Shown: positions 51,375 to 60,442, counted from the first letter of the stretch. The stretch is 64,000 bases of DNA from Flavobacterium limnophilum (GCF_027111315.2 NZ_CP114289.2:4154001-4218000), one strand, 5' to 3'. Translations and numbers: made by a program. The notes: generated by a model from the sequence alone, not told the origin.

Positions 51375-52416
51375 AATAGTAGTTGCATTCGGAATAGTTT
51401 CCTTAATTTCCTGCAGCAATAAGCTGGCTCCCATTCGCAAAGACGCTGTCAAACCAGTCATAGTAACCCAAGTATTACCGCACGATACCGACGATCCAGC
51501 TATCTGGATTAATCCTGCCGATGCCACAAAAAGCATTATTATCGGTACCGACAAAGATACCGATGGTGGGTTGTATGCTTTTGATTTGAATGGAAAAATC
51601 ATTTCAAAATCTGAAGTGTTGAAACGACCAAATAATGTGGATATCGCTTATGGTTTAATAATTGATGGCAAAAAAGTGGATGTTGCCGTAACTACAGAAC
51701 GTGAAAATAACAGCATCAGAATTTTCAGTTTGCCTGATTTAAAACCAATTGACAATGGAGGAATTTCCGTTTTTGATGGGAAATTAGAACGTGACCCAAT
51801 GGGAATTGCTTTATACACTCGCAGTACTGATAATGCCATTTTTGCCATCGTCGGCAGAAAAAGCGGTCCTTCCGAAACTTATTTATGGCAATACCAATTG
51901 ACCGATGCAGGCAATGGAAAAGTGGGAGCGAATGTGGTTCGAAAATTTGGAAAATATAGTGGCAAAAAAGAAATCGAAGCCATCGCCGTGGATAATGAAT
52001 TGGGAGTTGTTTATTATTGTGACGAACAATTCGGAATCAGAAAATATAAAGCCGATCCCGCTTTAAATGACAATTCGGAACTAGCTCTTTTTGGTCAAAA
52101 TGATTTCAAAGCCGATAACGAGGGAATTGCTATTTACAAAACCACGGCAACAACCGGTTATATTTTGGTATCCAATCAGCAAGCGAATACTTTTATGGTT
52201 TATCCAAGAGAAGGAGCGAATGGCAATGCCAATGAATATCCGTTGTTAGCCGAAATTCCAACTTCCACGATAGAATGTGATGGAGCTGATGTTACGGCAA
52301 TCAATCTTGGTGGAGCATTTCAAAAAGGAATGTTTGTGGCAATGAGCAACGGAATGACTTTTCATTTTTACAATTGGGAAGATTTTCAAAAACGAATTGA
52401 TGCTGCTAAAAAGTAA
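51358..52416 (+). CDS. beta-propeller phytase (3-phytase) lipoprotein
   Basis: 352 residues. Lipoprotein signal MKNINKIVVAFGIVSLISC (Cys 19). Six-bladed propeller motifs of BPP: HDTDDPAIWINP, GTDKDTDGGLYAFDLNGK, RPNNVDIAYG, ERDPMGIALY, EIEAIAVDNELGVVYYCDE and DNEGIAIYK, with Asp/Glu residues that hold Ca2+ and phosphate. Liberates phosphate from phytate at the cell surface. Translationally coupled to the phosphatase. Confidence 0.92.
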   Translation: MKNINKIVVAFGIVSLISCSNKLAPIRKDAVKPVIVTQVLPHDTDDPAIWINPADATKSIIIGTDKDTDGGLYAFDLNGKIISKSEVLKRPNNVDIAYGLIIDGKKVDVAVTTERENNSIRIFSLPDLKPIDNGGISVFDGKLERDPMGIALYTRSTDNAIFAIVGRKSGPSETYLWQYQLTDAGNGKVGANVVRKFGKYSGKKEIEAIAVDNELGVVYYCDEQFGIRKYKADPALNDNSELALFGQNDFKADNEGIAIYKTTATTGYILVSNQQANTFMVYPREGANGNANEYPLLAEIPTSTIECDGADVTAINLGGAFQKGMFVAMSNGMTFHFYNWEDFQKRIDAAKK

Positions 52417-52437
52417 ATTTCAATTCTTCGCATAAAT

Positions 52438-52472
52438 AAAAAAAGAGCTGTTCGAAATGAATAGCTCTTTTG
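52438..52472 (+). terminator. terminator of the phytase unit
   Basis: AAAAAGAGCT / AGCTCTTTT hairpin with adjoining A and T runs. Confidence 0.8.
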
Positions 52473-52498
52473 TTTTATTACATTAATCCAGTTTTCGG

Positions 52499-52530
52499 CT
52501 CCCTCTCCTCTGGAGATGGCTGGGGTGAGG
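52499..52530. repeat. dispersed CCCTCTCC-GGGGTGAGG repeat, copy 2 (intergenic)
   Basis: CCCTCTCCTCTGGAGATGG then CTGGGGTGAGG; related to 27850-27885, here between convergent genes. Confidence 0.75.
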
Positions 52531-52536
52531 AGAAAA

Positions 52537-52929
52537 TTATTGTTGAGGTATTTTTTTAAGAAGGTTTGCCAATAATACGCCCCAAGACGAAATCAATAAT
52601 AATCCGCCAATAGGAGTGATGAACCCAATTGTTTTAAAATCAAAAGGAATAAAAAGACTGTTTGTGGCCAATAAATAGATGGAACCTGAAAAGAAGATTA
52701 TTCCAATAACAACTAAATAATAGATTGTTTTCTTAGCTTTTTGAGAAATTGAAGCCAAGCCAACAAACAATAAAAATAGCGCGTGATACATTTGGTATTT
52801 CACTCCGGTTTCAAAAGTAGTAAGCTGTTCGAGAGATAAAACTTTTTTAAGAGCGTGCGCTCCAAAAGCTCCTAAAATGATGGCCAGCATTCCGAAAATT
52901 GCTCCCGTGGAAATTATTTTTTTGTCCAT
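52537..52929 (-). CDS. DUF423 family membrane protein
   Basis: 130 residues from ATG 52929 (MDKKIISTGAIFGMLAI); the frame to 52971 is excluded because a TATTTTTG element lies at 52949-52956. Four hydrophobic helices; GAFGAHALKKVLSLEQL and FETGVKYQMYHALFLL are diagnostic of DUF423 (YwdK-like). Small inner-membrane protein of unknown function. Confidence 0.88.
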   Translation of the reverse strand: MDKKIISTGAIFGMLAIILGAFGAHALKKVLSLEQLTTFETGVKYQMYHALFLLFVGLASISQKAKKTIYYLVVIGIIFFSGSIYLLATNSLFIPFDFKTIGFITPIGGLLLISSWGVLLANLLKKIPQQ

Positions 52930-52948
52930 TTCGTGTAAATTTTGATTG

Positions 52949-52956
52949 CAAAAATA
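52949..52956 (-). promoter_or_regulatory. DUF423 gene promoter -7 element (TATTTTTG)
   Basis: TAnnTTTG match 19 bases upstream of ATG 52929; decides the start. Confidence 0.5.
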
Positions 52957-53125
52957 TCGCTTTCCCGTCAAACAAAATCAATTTTAACGATACTTTCTGT
53001 TGGTATTGTTTTTTGTGAAATTCTATCGAATCCTGAATTTGTGCAAATTCGTGAAATTCGCGTCAACTTTTTTGTTAAGTTGGGTACTTATTGATTAACT
53101 TACGTTTGTCTTAACAATCACAGTT

Positions 53126-54496
53126 ATGAGAACCATTCTTATCATCGGGGCGGGAAGATCGGCTTCGTCCTTGATTCAATATCTTTTAAACAAATCCGAT
53201 GAGGAAAAGTTGCACCTTATTATTGGGGATTTGTCATTGGCTTCGGCTCAAAAGAAAACCAACAATCATCCCAATGCAACCGCAATCGCATTGGATATTT
53301 TTGACAAAAATCAAAGAAAGGAATTTGTCCAAAAAGCGGATATCGTGATTTCGATGTTGCCGGCACATCTTCATATTGAAGTGGCCAAGGATTGTATTGC
53401 CCATAAAAAACATTTGGTGACAGCCTCCTACGTTAGCGATGACATGCAGGAATTGGATGCCGCAGCCAAGGAAAACAATTTGATTTTTATGAATGAAGTG
53501 GGTCTTGATCCCGGGATTGACCATATGAGCGCGATGAAAGTCATTCACGAAATCAAGGCCAAAGGAGGAAAAATGCTTTTGTTCGAATCCTTCTGCGGCG
53601 GTCTTGTCGCGCCGGAATCTGACACGAATTTGTGGAATTACAAGTTTACTTGGGCACCTCGAAACGTGGTGCTGGCCGGTCAAGGTGGTGCGGCAAAATT
53701 CATTCAGGAAGGAACTTATAAATACATTCCGTATTGGAATCTATTCCGCAGAACCGAATTTCTGGAAGTGGAAGGTTACGGTCGATTTGAGGCTTATTCC
53801 AATAGAGATTCCCTGAAATATCTCGATGTTTACGGTTTGGATGATGTGTTGACTTTGTACCGGGGAACTATTCGAAAAGTCGGTTTTTCCAAAGCTTGGA
53901 ATGTGTTCGTTCAACTCGGAATGACTGATGACAGTTACATAATGGAAGATTCCGAAAATATGAGCTACCGTCAATTCGTGAATTCTTTCTTGCCGTATCA
54001 TCCAACGGATTCTGTCGAAATCAAGATGCGTTTGATTTTAAAAATTGACCAAGACGACATTATGTGGGACAAGTTGCTGGAATTGGATTTGTTCAATCCC
54101 AACAAAAAAGTGGGTTTGAAAGACGCCACACCAGCTCAAATTCTAGAAAAAATCCTGACCGATAGCTGGACATTGCAGCCCAAAGACAAAGACATGATTG
54201 TGATGTATCACAAATTTGGCTACGAATTGAATGGCAAAAAAGAACAAATAGATTCCAAAATGGTTTGCATTGGCGAAGACCAAACCTATACCGCAATGGC
54301 GAAAACCGTTGGCTTGCCAGTGGCAATGGCAACCTTGTTAATCCTGAACGGAAAGATAAAAACTCCCGGAGTGCAACTTCCCATTAAAGAAGAAGTGTAT
54401 TTGCCCATTTTGAAAGAATTGGAAGAATATGGAGTTGTTTTCAAGGAACAAATTGTGCCTTATTTGGGGTATAATCCTGATAAGGTTTTTAGTTAA
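53126..54496 (+). CDS. saccharopine dehydrogenase-like oxidoreductase
   Basis: 456 residues. Rossmann start TILIIGAGRSASSLIQYLL; ADIVISMLPAHLH, HLVTASYVSDDM and MNEVGLDPGIDHMSAM are the saccharopine-reductase family blocks; SFCGGLVAPESDTNLWNYKFTW is the substrate-domain signature. With the glutaryl-CoA dehydrogenase elsewhere in the window this fits lysine metabolism, but the exact substrate (saccharopine or another adduct) is inference. Monocistronic; a terminator follows. Confidence 0.88.
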   Translation: MRTILIIGAGRSASSLIQYLLNKSDEEKLHLIIGDLSLASAQKKTNNHPNATAIALDIFDKNQRKEFVQKADIVISMLPAHLHIEVAKDCIAHKKHLVTASYVSDDMQELDAAAKENNLIFMNEVGLDPGIDHMSAMKVIHEIKAKGGKMLLFESFCGGLVAPESDTNLWNYKFTWAPRNVVLAGQGGAAKFIQEGTYKYIPYWNLFRRTEFLEVEGYGRFEAYSNRDSLKYLDVYGLDDVLTLYRGTIRKVGFSKAWNVFVQLGMTDDSYIMEDSENMSYRQFVNSFLPYHPTDSVEIKMRLILKIDQDDIMWDKLLELDLFNPNKKVGLKDATPAQILEKILTDSWTLQPKDKDMIVMYHKFGYELNGKKEQIDSKMVCIGEDQTYTAMAKTVGLPVAMATLLILNGKIKTPGVQLPIKEEVYLPILKELEEYGVVFKEQIVPYLGYNPDKVFS

Positions 54497-54530
54497 GGCC
54501 TTTTTAATTTTAGTTTTTTTTTTTGATAAG

Positions 54531-54556
54531 ATCCGCTTCGAGAGAAGCGGATTTTG
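54531..54556 (+). terminator. terminator of the saccharopine dehydrogenase-like gene
   Basis: ATCCGCTTC / GAAGCGGAT stem with GAGA tetraloop and a following T-rich run. Confidence 0.85.
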
Positions 54557-54562
54557 TTTTAA

Positions 54563-54602
54563 ATAATAGAGGCAGTCTAAAACTTTTGACTGCCTCTATT
54601 AT
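54563..54602 (-). terminator. terminator of the blaI-blaR1 unit
   Basis: 15-bp stem ATAATAGAGGCAGTC / GACTGCCTCTATTAT with a 10-base loop, downstream of the minus-strand BlaR1-like gene. Confidence 0.75.
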
Positions 54603-54623
54603 AATTTTTATTGAAGCTAATTA

Positions 54624-55907
54624 TTATTTGTTAGCTAAAATTGTTATTGGAAGATCATAGGATGTTCTGACTGCTTTTCCGTCTTTTGTTCCTGGTTTCC
54701 ATTTAGGTAAATTTTTTAATACTCGAATTGCTTCATCACTAGAACCCGGACAGTTGTCGTTTATAGGACTAAAATTAGACAGCGAGCCATCAGTTTCCAC
54801 GACAAAACCAATATGAAGTTTAACTTCCAAACAATCTTTTGGAATTATAAAATTCTCAGCGATAGAATTGTTTAACTTATCAATTCCTTCTGGAAATTCC
54901 GGTTTGACATCAACTTCATGTAGAGGATAAGTTCCTGGTATGCAAAAGAAACCAACTGCAGTTTTTACAGAAGCATTAAAGTTCACTGAATCAGTATTTT
55001 CGGCAATTTGATTATTCTTGTCATTAGAGTTTGTTGCTGTTTTAACTTGTGCAACACTTTCTGTGCAAATAAAGAAAATAAGTCCTGAGAATAAGGGTAA
55101 AAGAACGATTTTAGAAAGCAGTATTCTTGTTTTGGAAACGGTTTTTGTCATCATAATGAATCTTTTTTTAGTTATGGAATAGTTTAAATTACTGGTTAAT
55201 CCGAATGTTGGGTTTGTGTTTGCATAAGCAAGCAAAAGATTTTGATAGAATGGAATATTGTTGTAGATGGTCACCACTTTTTCATCAGCCAGGAATTCAT
55301 GATTGAGTTGAATTGCTTTTTTGTAAAAAATAAAAATGGGATTGAACCAAAGTACTGTTTTCAAGGCTTCGACCAGCAATATGTCCAAAGTGTGTTTTTC
55401 GTTTACGTGTATCAATTCATGCGTGTATAATTCTTCATTTATTTTTCGGTTTTGATAATCTCCTTTATTGAGGAAGATGTAGTTTAGAAACGTATGTGGA
55501 GGGACTTGTTCCTCTAATAAAACTAATTTAGCGTTTTTGTACACAACAACTGGGTTCGACTTAATATTGGATATTATTTTCAAAATGTTTCCAATGTACC
55601 GAAACAATAGTATTGAAGCAACCAAACCATAAAGAATCCAAAGGATTATCGATTTGTAATCGATGGATTGCTCTAAAATTATTTTATTCGAACTGTCTTG
55701 AATCACATAATCATGGGTTTGCTGTACCGGTGCAATGGTCTCTGTAACTATTTCAATAGTCATGAAAGGAATTGCCAATGAAAAGACAAGACTGAACAGC
55801 AAGTAAAACCTGTTAAACTGATGCATTTTTTCTTTTTCCAATACCAAGTGGTAAAAAATTAAAAGAAGAAATAAACTTAGGGATGATTTATAAAGGAAGT
55901 CAATCAT
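54624..55907 (-). CDS. BlaR1/M56-family membrane metallopeptidase with TonB-C domain
   Basis: 427 residues. Four membrane helices (about 5-22, 35-50, 87-105 and 264-283) surround an M56 zinc peptidase domain: HELIH at 163-167 and NHEFLADE downstream supply the ligands. Instead of a penicillin-binding sensor, the C-terminal ~130 residues are a TonB C-terminal-like periplasmic domain (VDVKPEFPEGIDKLNNSIAE, WKPGTKDGKAVRTSYDLP). Likely a signal-sensing protease that relieves repression by the adjacent BlaI, whose stop overlaps its start by 4 bases. Signal unknown. Confidence 0.88.
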   Translation of the reverse strand: MIDFLYKSSLSLFLLLIFYHLVLEKEKMHQFNRFYLLFSLVFSLAIPFMTIEIVTETIAPVQQTHDYVIQDSSNKIILEQSIDYKSIILWILYGLVASILLFRYIGNILKIISNIKSNPVVVYKNAKLVLLEEQVPPHTFLNYIFLNKGDYQNRKINEELYTHELIHVNEKHTLDILLVEALKTVLWFNPIFIFYKKAIQLNHEFLADEKVVTIYNNIPFYQNLLLAYANTNPTFGLTSNLNYSITKKRFIMMTKTVSKTRILLSKIVLLPLFSGLIFFICTESVAQVKTATNSNDKNNQIAENTDSVNFNASVKTAVGFFCIPGTYPLHEVDVKPEFPEGIDKLNNSIAENFIIPKDCLEVKLHIGFVVETDGSLSNFSPINDNCPGSSDEAIRVLKNLPKWKPGTKDGKAVRTSYDLPITILANK

Positions 55908-56284
55908 TTTTTCTTTTTTTGAATTTCACTGTCAATTATTTTCTTGAGTTCTTCCAGTTCCGATGCCGAGAGGTTGGTCTCTTTGGTAAAGAAAGAAGCA
56001 AATTGGGAAGCCGAATTGTTGAAGAAATTGCTAATTAATCCGTTTACGTGTTTCGAGAAATAATCGGTTTTTTTAACCAATGGATAATACTCCCTTGAGT
56101 TCCCAAATTCGTTGTAAGCCACAAACTTTTTATCAATCATTCTTTTCAATAAAGTGGCCACGGTCGTGGTTGCTGGTTTTGGTTCTGGAAAAGCTTCGAG
56201 TAAGTCTTTCATAAAAGCTTTTTCTAGTTTCCATAGGTGTTCCATTAATTGTTCTTCTGAATTGGATAATGACATTTGCTCCAT
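55904..56284 (-). CDS. BlaI/MecI/CopY-family transcriptional repressor
   Basis: 126 residues from ATG 56284 (MEQMSLSNSEEQLMEHLWKL); the longer frame to 56473 runs into the neighbouring peptidase gene and is rejected. Winged helix: EEQLMEHLWKLEKAFMKDLL, then the recognition helix TTTVATLLKRMIDKKFVA and wing EFGNSREYYPLV; the C-terminal helix dimerises and would be cleaved by BlaR1. Operator candidate TCTACAAATGTAGA lies over its own promoter. Confidence 0.92.
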   Translation of the reverse strand: MEQMSLSNSEEQLMEHLWKLEKAFMKDLLEAFPEPKPATTTVATLLKRMIDKKFVAYNEFGNSREYYPLVKKTDYFSKHVNGLISNFFNNSASQFASFFTKETNLSASELEELKKIIDSEIQKKKK

Positions 56285-56299
56285 GTTTTTAGAATTAAC

Positions 56300-56313
56300 T
56301 CTACAAATGTAGA
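56300..56313. promoter_or_regulatory. BlaI/MecI-type operator overlapping the blaI promoter
   Basis: TCTACAAATGTAGA, palindromic except for the central two bases; the same TACA..TGTA half-sites as the staphylococcal mec/bla operators. On the minus strand it contains TACATTTG (56304-56311), a TAnnTTTG promoter element, so repressor binding would block polymerase. Confidence 0.72.
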
Positions 56314-56423
56314 ATAAAAAATTTAATATCCAAATTTTTTGCAAAAAAAATCCATTCACTCGGTTTAGAATGAACGGATTAAAAATTTTTTTCTTTGTGA
56401 CTTCGAGCCTTTGTGGCAAAAAC

Positions 56424-57812
56424 CTATTTCGACATTTCCACAAAATACTTGTAAAACAAAGGAATTGTTTCAATTCCTTTCAGGTAATTAAAAATTCCGA
56501 AATGTTCGTTTGGCGAGTGAATGGCATCGCTGTCCAAGCCAAATCCCATCAAGATGGTTTTACTTTTTAGTTCTTTTTCAAACAAGGCGACTATTGGAAT
56601 ACTTCCGCCGGAACGAACTGGAATGGCAGGAACTCCAAAGGTTTCGGTATAAGCTTTGTTGGCGGCTTTGTAGCCAATGCTATCCGTTGGCGTCACATAA
56701 CCTTGTCCGCCGTGATGCGGTTTTACTTTTACTTTCACTCCGGCTGGAGCTATATTGATGAAATGTTTGGTAAACAATTCCGTGATTTCTTCCCAATCCT
56801 GATTCGGAACCAATCGCATCGAAATTTTGGCGAAAGCCTGACTTGCAATAACCGTTTTGGCTCCTTCTCCAGTATATCCACCCCAAATTCCGTTGACGTC
56901 AAGCGTTGGTCGAATGGAATTTCTTTCATTGGTTGTGTAGCCTTTTTCGCCATAGATGTCATTTAAGTCCAAAGCTTTTTTGTAATCTTCCAAATTGAAA
57001 GGCGCTTTGGCCATTTCGGCTCTTTCTTCAAGAGACAATTCTTGTACATTGTCGTAAAAACCAGGAATGGTAATGTGATTATTTTCGTCGTGAAGCGAAG
57101 CAATCATCTTTGCCAAAACGTTGATGGGATTGGCAACAGCACCACCATACAATCCAGAATGCAAATCGCGATTTGGCCCAGTAACTTCCACTTCCACATA
57201 ACTCAAACCGCGCAATCCCGTTGTGATGGAAGGCTGTTGGTTGGAAATCATTCCTGTGTCCGAAATTAAAATTACGTCACATTTCAGCTTTTCTTGGTTG
57301 CGTTCCACAAACCATCCTAAACTTTTGGAACCAATTTCCTCTTCACCTTCAATCATAAATTTTACATTGCAAGGCAAAGTGTTCGATTGAATCATGTATT
57401 CCAATGCTTTTACGTGCATGTACATTTGGCCTTTGTCGTCGCAAGAGCCACGGGCAAAAATGGCGCCTTCGGGATGAATTTCGGTTTTTTTAATAACGGG
57501 TTCGAATGGAGGAGAAGTCCATAATTCGATTGGATCAGCCGGTTGAACGTCATAATGTCCATAAACTAGAACGGTTGGTAAAGTTTTATCAATTATTTTT
57601 TCGCCATAGACGATTGGGTTTCCGGGCGTGTCACAAATTTCGACAAAATCGCAACCTGCTTTTTCCAGGCTGCCTTTTACGGCATCGGCAGTATTGATAA
57701 CATCTTGGTGGTAAGCGGGATCGGCGCTTACAGAAGGGATTTTTAACAATTCGATTAACTCGTTAATGAAGCGGTCTTTGTGTTGTTGAACGTAGGATTT
57801 TATGGTTTCCAT
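56424..57812 (-). CDS. M20-family dipeptidase
   Basis: 462 residues from ATG 57812 (METIKSYVQQHKDRF); the upstream extension to 57914 precedes the promoter element and is rejected. Di-zinc peptidase: GHYDVQPAD (first His/Asp), GSCDDKGQ (bridging Asp), EGEEEIGS (catalytic and metal Glu), DTGM and the C-terminal HSPNEHFG. A lid/dimerisation domain lies between about 210 and 370. Cytoplasmic hydrolysis of dipeptides; specificity not predictable. Confidence 0.92.
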   Translation of the reverse strand: METIKSYVQQHKDRFINELIELLKIPSVSADPAYHQDVINTADAVKGSLEKAGCDFVEICDTPGNPIVYGEKIIDKTLPTVLVYGHYDVQPADPIELWTSPPFEPVIKKTEIHPEGAIFARGSCDDKGQMYMHVKALEYMIQSNTLPCNVKFMIEGEEEIGSKSLGWFVERNQEKLKCDVILISDTGMISNQQPSITTGLRGLSYVEVEVTGPNRDLHSGLYGGAVANPINVLAKMIASLHDENNHITIPGFYDNVQELSLEERAEMAKAPFNLEDYKKALDLNDIYGEKGYTTNERNSIRPTLDVNGIWGGYTGEGAKTVIASQAFAKISMRLVPNQDWEEITELFTKHFINIAPAGVKVKVKPHHGGQGYVTPTDSIGYKAANKAYTETFGVPAIPVRSGGSIPIVALFEKELKSKTILMGFGLDSDAIHSPNEHFGIFNYLKGIETIPLFYKYFVEMSK

Positions 57813-57835
57813 AATGGGTTTAAATTTTATACTTT

Positions 57836-57843
57836 CAAAAGTA
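57836..57843 (-). promoter_or_regulatory. M20 peptidase promoter -7 element (TACTTTTG)
   Basis: TAnnTTTG match 23 bases upstream of ATG 57812; supports that start. Confidence 0.55.
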
Positions 57844-57877
57844 CAAAAAAGAGCGTAAATATTTTTGAATAAATTCC

Positions 57878-57907
57878 TTTGAAAGTTAGAAGTTATGTTT
57901 ATATTTG
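57878..57907 (+). promoter_or_regulatory. tRNA-Leu promoter
   Basis: TTTG (57878-57881), 18-base spacer, TATATTTG (57900-57907); 13 bases before the tRNA. Confidence 0.7.
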
Positions 57908-57920
57908 CACTCACAATTTT

Positions 57921-58002
57921 GCGGGTATGGTGAAATTGGTAGACATGCCAGACTTAGGATCTGGTGCCGCAAGGCGTGTAGGTTCGAGTCCTATTACCCG
58001 CA
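57921..58002 (+). tRNA. tRNA-Leu (TAG)
   Basis: Acceptor GCGGGTA / TACCCGC, anticodon stem CCAGA / TCTGG with TAG at 57955-57957, class II long variable arm (TGCCGCAAGGCGT), T loop TTCGAGT, discriminator A. Confidence 0.97.
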
Positions 58003-58003
58003 C

Positions 58004-58036
58004 AAAAAAGCTTCTCCAAACGGGAAGCTTTTTTTA
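58004..58036 (+). terminator. tRNA-Leu terminator
   Basis: AAAAAAGCTTC / GAAGCTTTTTTT hairpin. Confidence 0.85.
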
Positions 58037-58206
58037 TTTCTGCTGTTTTCTTGATGAATCCATTTTTCATTTTTGACATTTTGAGGAATCCATCTTCGAA
58101 TCTCCACCCAAATTCTTTTGCGTGCTAAAAATTCCCTCAAAATTTGTGGATTATCTTCAATATTTTCTATCTTAGATAAATATTATCCTATTAATTGACA
58201 AATCTC

Positions 58207-59004
58207 ATGTGTGCAAAAGAATCAACCAACTTCAAACGTTTAACTCCCGAAGAATGGGAGAACGCATGGCAACAACATTGGAAAAAAGCCCAATTGGACT
58301 ACGAATTGCCAATAGACGAATCAGAAGAACACCAGTTTTTATCGGAACGAAGAACCGCCGAAAAAGAAAAAGAACGATTGGAAAGAATAAACCAAGAATT
58401 CGAAATGGGTTTTAAAAAATTGGGAAAATTGGGGCCAGCCGTCACCATTTTTGGATCTGCAAGATTTAAGCCCGGAGAACCTTATTATGAATTGTCGAGG
58501 GAAACTGGTAAAGCTTTTGCCAAGGCCGGTTTCACGGTTTTGACCGGAGGTGGGCCAGGCGCCATGGAAGCGGCAAATCGTGGGGCAAATGAAGCTGGCG
58601 GACCCAATTATGGACTCAATATCATTTTGCCGAAAGAGCAAGCACCGAATCCTTATGTAACCGAAAGTTTCGAGTTTAATTATTTCTTTGTTAGAAAAGT
58701 GATGCTCGTTAAATATTCATGTGCCTACATTGTCATGCCGGGCGGACTGGGAACTTTGGACGAATTGTTTGAAGCGGCCACTTTAATCCAATGTAACAAA
58801 ATCGGGCCATTTCCACTGATCTTGGTTGGAGGAAAGTTTTGGAAAGGATTGCGTGATTTTGTGGCTTTTATGGCCGAGGAAGGGGTTTTCTCTCCCGAAG
58901 AAATTGGATTTTCTCGAATTGTTGAAACTCCCCAAGAAGCCATTGAAATGGTTTTGGCTGGATTGCCACAAGATTTTAAAAATACATTGAAACCCTTGAA
59001 ATAA
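58207..59004 (+). CDS. LOG-family protein (TIGR00730-type Rossmann fold)
   Basis: 265 residues from ATG 58207; the frame begins at a TTG at 58195 that is less likely. A charged helical N-terminal extension (~70 residues), then the lysine-decarboxylase-like Rossmann domain: TVLTGGGPGAMEAANRGA and the signature MPGGLGTLDELFEAATLIQ, which holds the nucleotide-phosphate Arg/Glu site. Members release bases from nucleoside 5'-monophosphates (cytokinin-activating type) or act in nucleotide turnover; the in vivo role is uncertain. Confidence 0.88.
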   Translation: MCAKESTNFKRLTPEEWENAWQQHWKKAQLDYELPIDESEEHQFLSERRTAEKEKERLERINQEFEMGFKKLGKLGPAVTIFGSARFKPGEPYYELSRETGKAFAKAGFTVLTGGGPGAMEAANRGANEAGGPNYGLNIILPKEQAPNPYVTESFEFNYFFVRKVMLVKYSCAYIVMPGGLGTLDELFEAATLIQCNKIGPFPLILVGGKFWKGLRDFVAFMAEEGVFSPEEIGFSRIVETPQEAIEMVLAGLPQDFKNTLKPLK

Positions 59005-59032
59005 TTTTCTATAGTCTAAAACAAAAACATTG

Positions 59033-60427
59033 ATGGAAATAAAAGTATTTGGTGCTGCAGGTGGTGAGGTAACAGGCTCGTCCTATTTGATTAAAACAGA
59101 CAAAGCAATCGTATTGGTTGACGCAGGAATGTTTCAAGGTGGAAAAGAATCGGAGGCAAAAAACAAACTGCCCGAAGGCGCCACTCCCAGTAAAATAGAT
59201 GCATTGCTGTTGACCCACGCACATTTGGACCATACCGGACGAGTGCCTTTGTTAATCAAGTATGGTTATAACGGACCTATTTACAGTACGGAAGAAACCT
59301 TGAAAATGGCACAAATCATTTTGCAGGATTCTGCTCGTTTGCAAGTGGCTGATGCGATGCGAAAAAACAGAAAACAATGGAAAGAAGGAGCGCCTATTGC
59401 CGAACCACTTTACAATACCGAACATGTCGAGTATATGGAAGAACTGGGCAGGGCTGTTGAATACAATACGGCCATTGAAGTGGCGGAAGGAATTACTGCC
59501 AAATGGATTGAAGCGGGACATATGTTGGGTTCCGGCAGTATTGAAGTGACCGTTACCGAAAACGGTAAAGCCAAAACGATTGTTTTTTCTGGGGATTTAG
59601 GACCTCTTACCTTGCCGTTGTTGAAACCTTTCGATCATTTCAATCATGCCGATTTGGTGTTTTTGGAATCTACTTATGGTGATCGCGACCATAAATCTTT
59701 TGATGACACGATGGTGGAGTTCGAAAAAATTATTATTGAAGCTTATAAGTCGGGCGCAAAAATTTTGGTACCTACCTTTGCCATTGGGCGAGCACAGCAA
59801 ATCATTTATCATTTGGCCGAGCTTTTTCATTTGGGCAAAGTGCCGCCTTTTCCTATTTATTTGGATAGTCCCATGGCTATAAAAGCATTGACGATTTATA
59901 GAGACCATCAAGATTTGTTGGACGAAGAATTTCAAGATTTGAAACGCAGGGGAGCTTTTCCTTTGGATACGGAATATTTTATCCCTTGCACGTCAATGGA
60001 AGAATCAAAAAAGTTGAATGAAGTCAACGGGCCATGCTTGATTTTGGCAGGAGCCGGAATGTGTAATGGTGGTCGAATTATGCATCATTTATATCACAAT
60101 ATCGAAAATCCGAATACGCATGTGTTGATTGTCGGTTACCAATCGCACGCTTCTTTGGGGAGAAAATTGGTTGAAAAACAAGCCGTGGTGCGAATTTTTG
60201 GAGACGAAAAAAGACTTCGGGCACAAGTGCATACCTTGAGTGGTTTCAGTGCGCATGCAGGACAAACGGATTTGTTGAATTGGTTTTCCTATTTGGCTTC
60301 TTCCAGACCTAAAGTAGTCATCACTCATGGTGAAGACTTGCAGAGAAAAACCTTGGCTTCCCTTGTCAAAAAAAAATATGAAATTGATTCTATTCTGCCA
60401 GAAATTGGGGATATAATTGAGTTATAA
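59033..60427 (+). CDS. MBL-fold beta-CASP RNA-metallohydrolase-like protein
   Basis: 464 residues. Metallo-beta-lactamase core with GAAGGEVTGSSYLI, LLTHAHLDHTGRVP (HxHxDH metal motif), WIEAGHMLGSGS and VFSGDLG; the beta-CASP domain has STYGDRDH, VPTFAIGRAQQIIY, GMCNGGRIMHHL and the closing FSAHAGQTDLLNW and THGE. The family includes CPSF-73-like and bacterial RNA endo/exonucleases. ATG 59033 is used; a TTG directly before it opens the longer frame. 28 bases after the LOG-family gene. Confidence 0.9.
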   Translation: MEIKVFGAAGGEVTGSSYLIKTDKAIVLVDAGMFQGGKESEAKNKLPEGATPSKIDALLLTHAHLDHTGRVPLLIKYGYNGPIYSTEETLKMAQIILQDSARLQVADAMRKNRKQWKEGAPIAEPLYNTEHVEYMEELGRAVEYNTAIEVAEGITAKWIEAGHMLGSGSIEVTVTENGKAKTIVFSGDLGPLTLPLLKPFDHFNHADLVFLESTYGDRDHKSFDDTMVEFEKIIIEAYKSGAKILVPTFAIGRAQQIIYHLAELFHLGKVPPFPIYLDSPMAIKALTIYRDHQDLLDEEFQDLKRRGAFPLDTEYFIPCTSMEESKKLNEVNGPCLILAGAGMCNGGRIMHHLYHNIENPNTHVLIVGYQSHASLGRKLVEKQAVVRIFGDEKRLRAQVHTLSGFSAHAGQTDLLNWFSYLASSRPKVVITHGEDLQRKTLASLVKKKYEIDSILPEIGDIIEL

Positions 60428-60442
60428 TCTTTCGTTAATTTC

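Noticed and set aside
57879..58076. 65-codon frame across tRNA-Leu
   Set aside because: It translates the tRNA sequence itself, a common false gene call.
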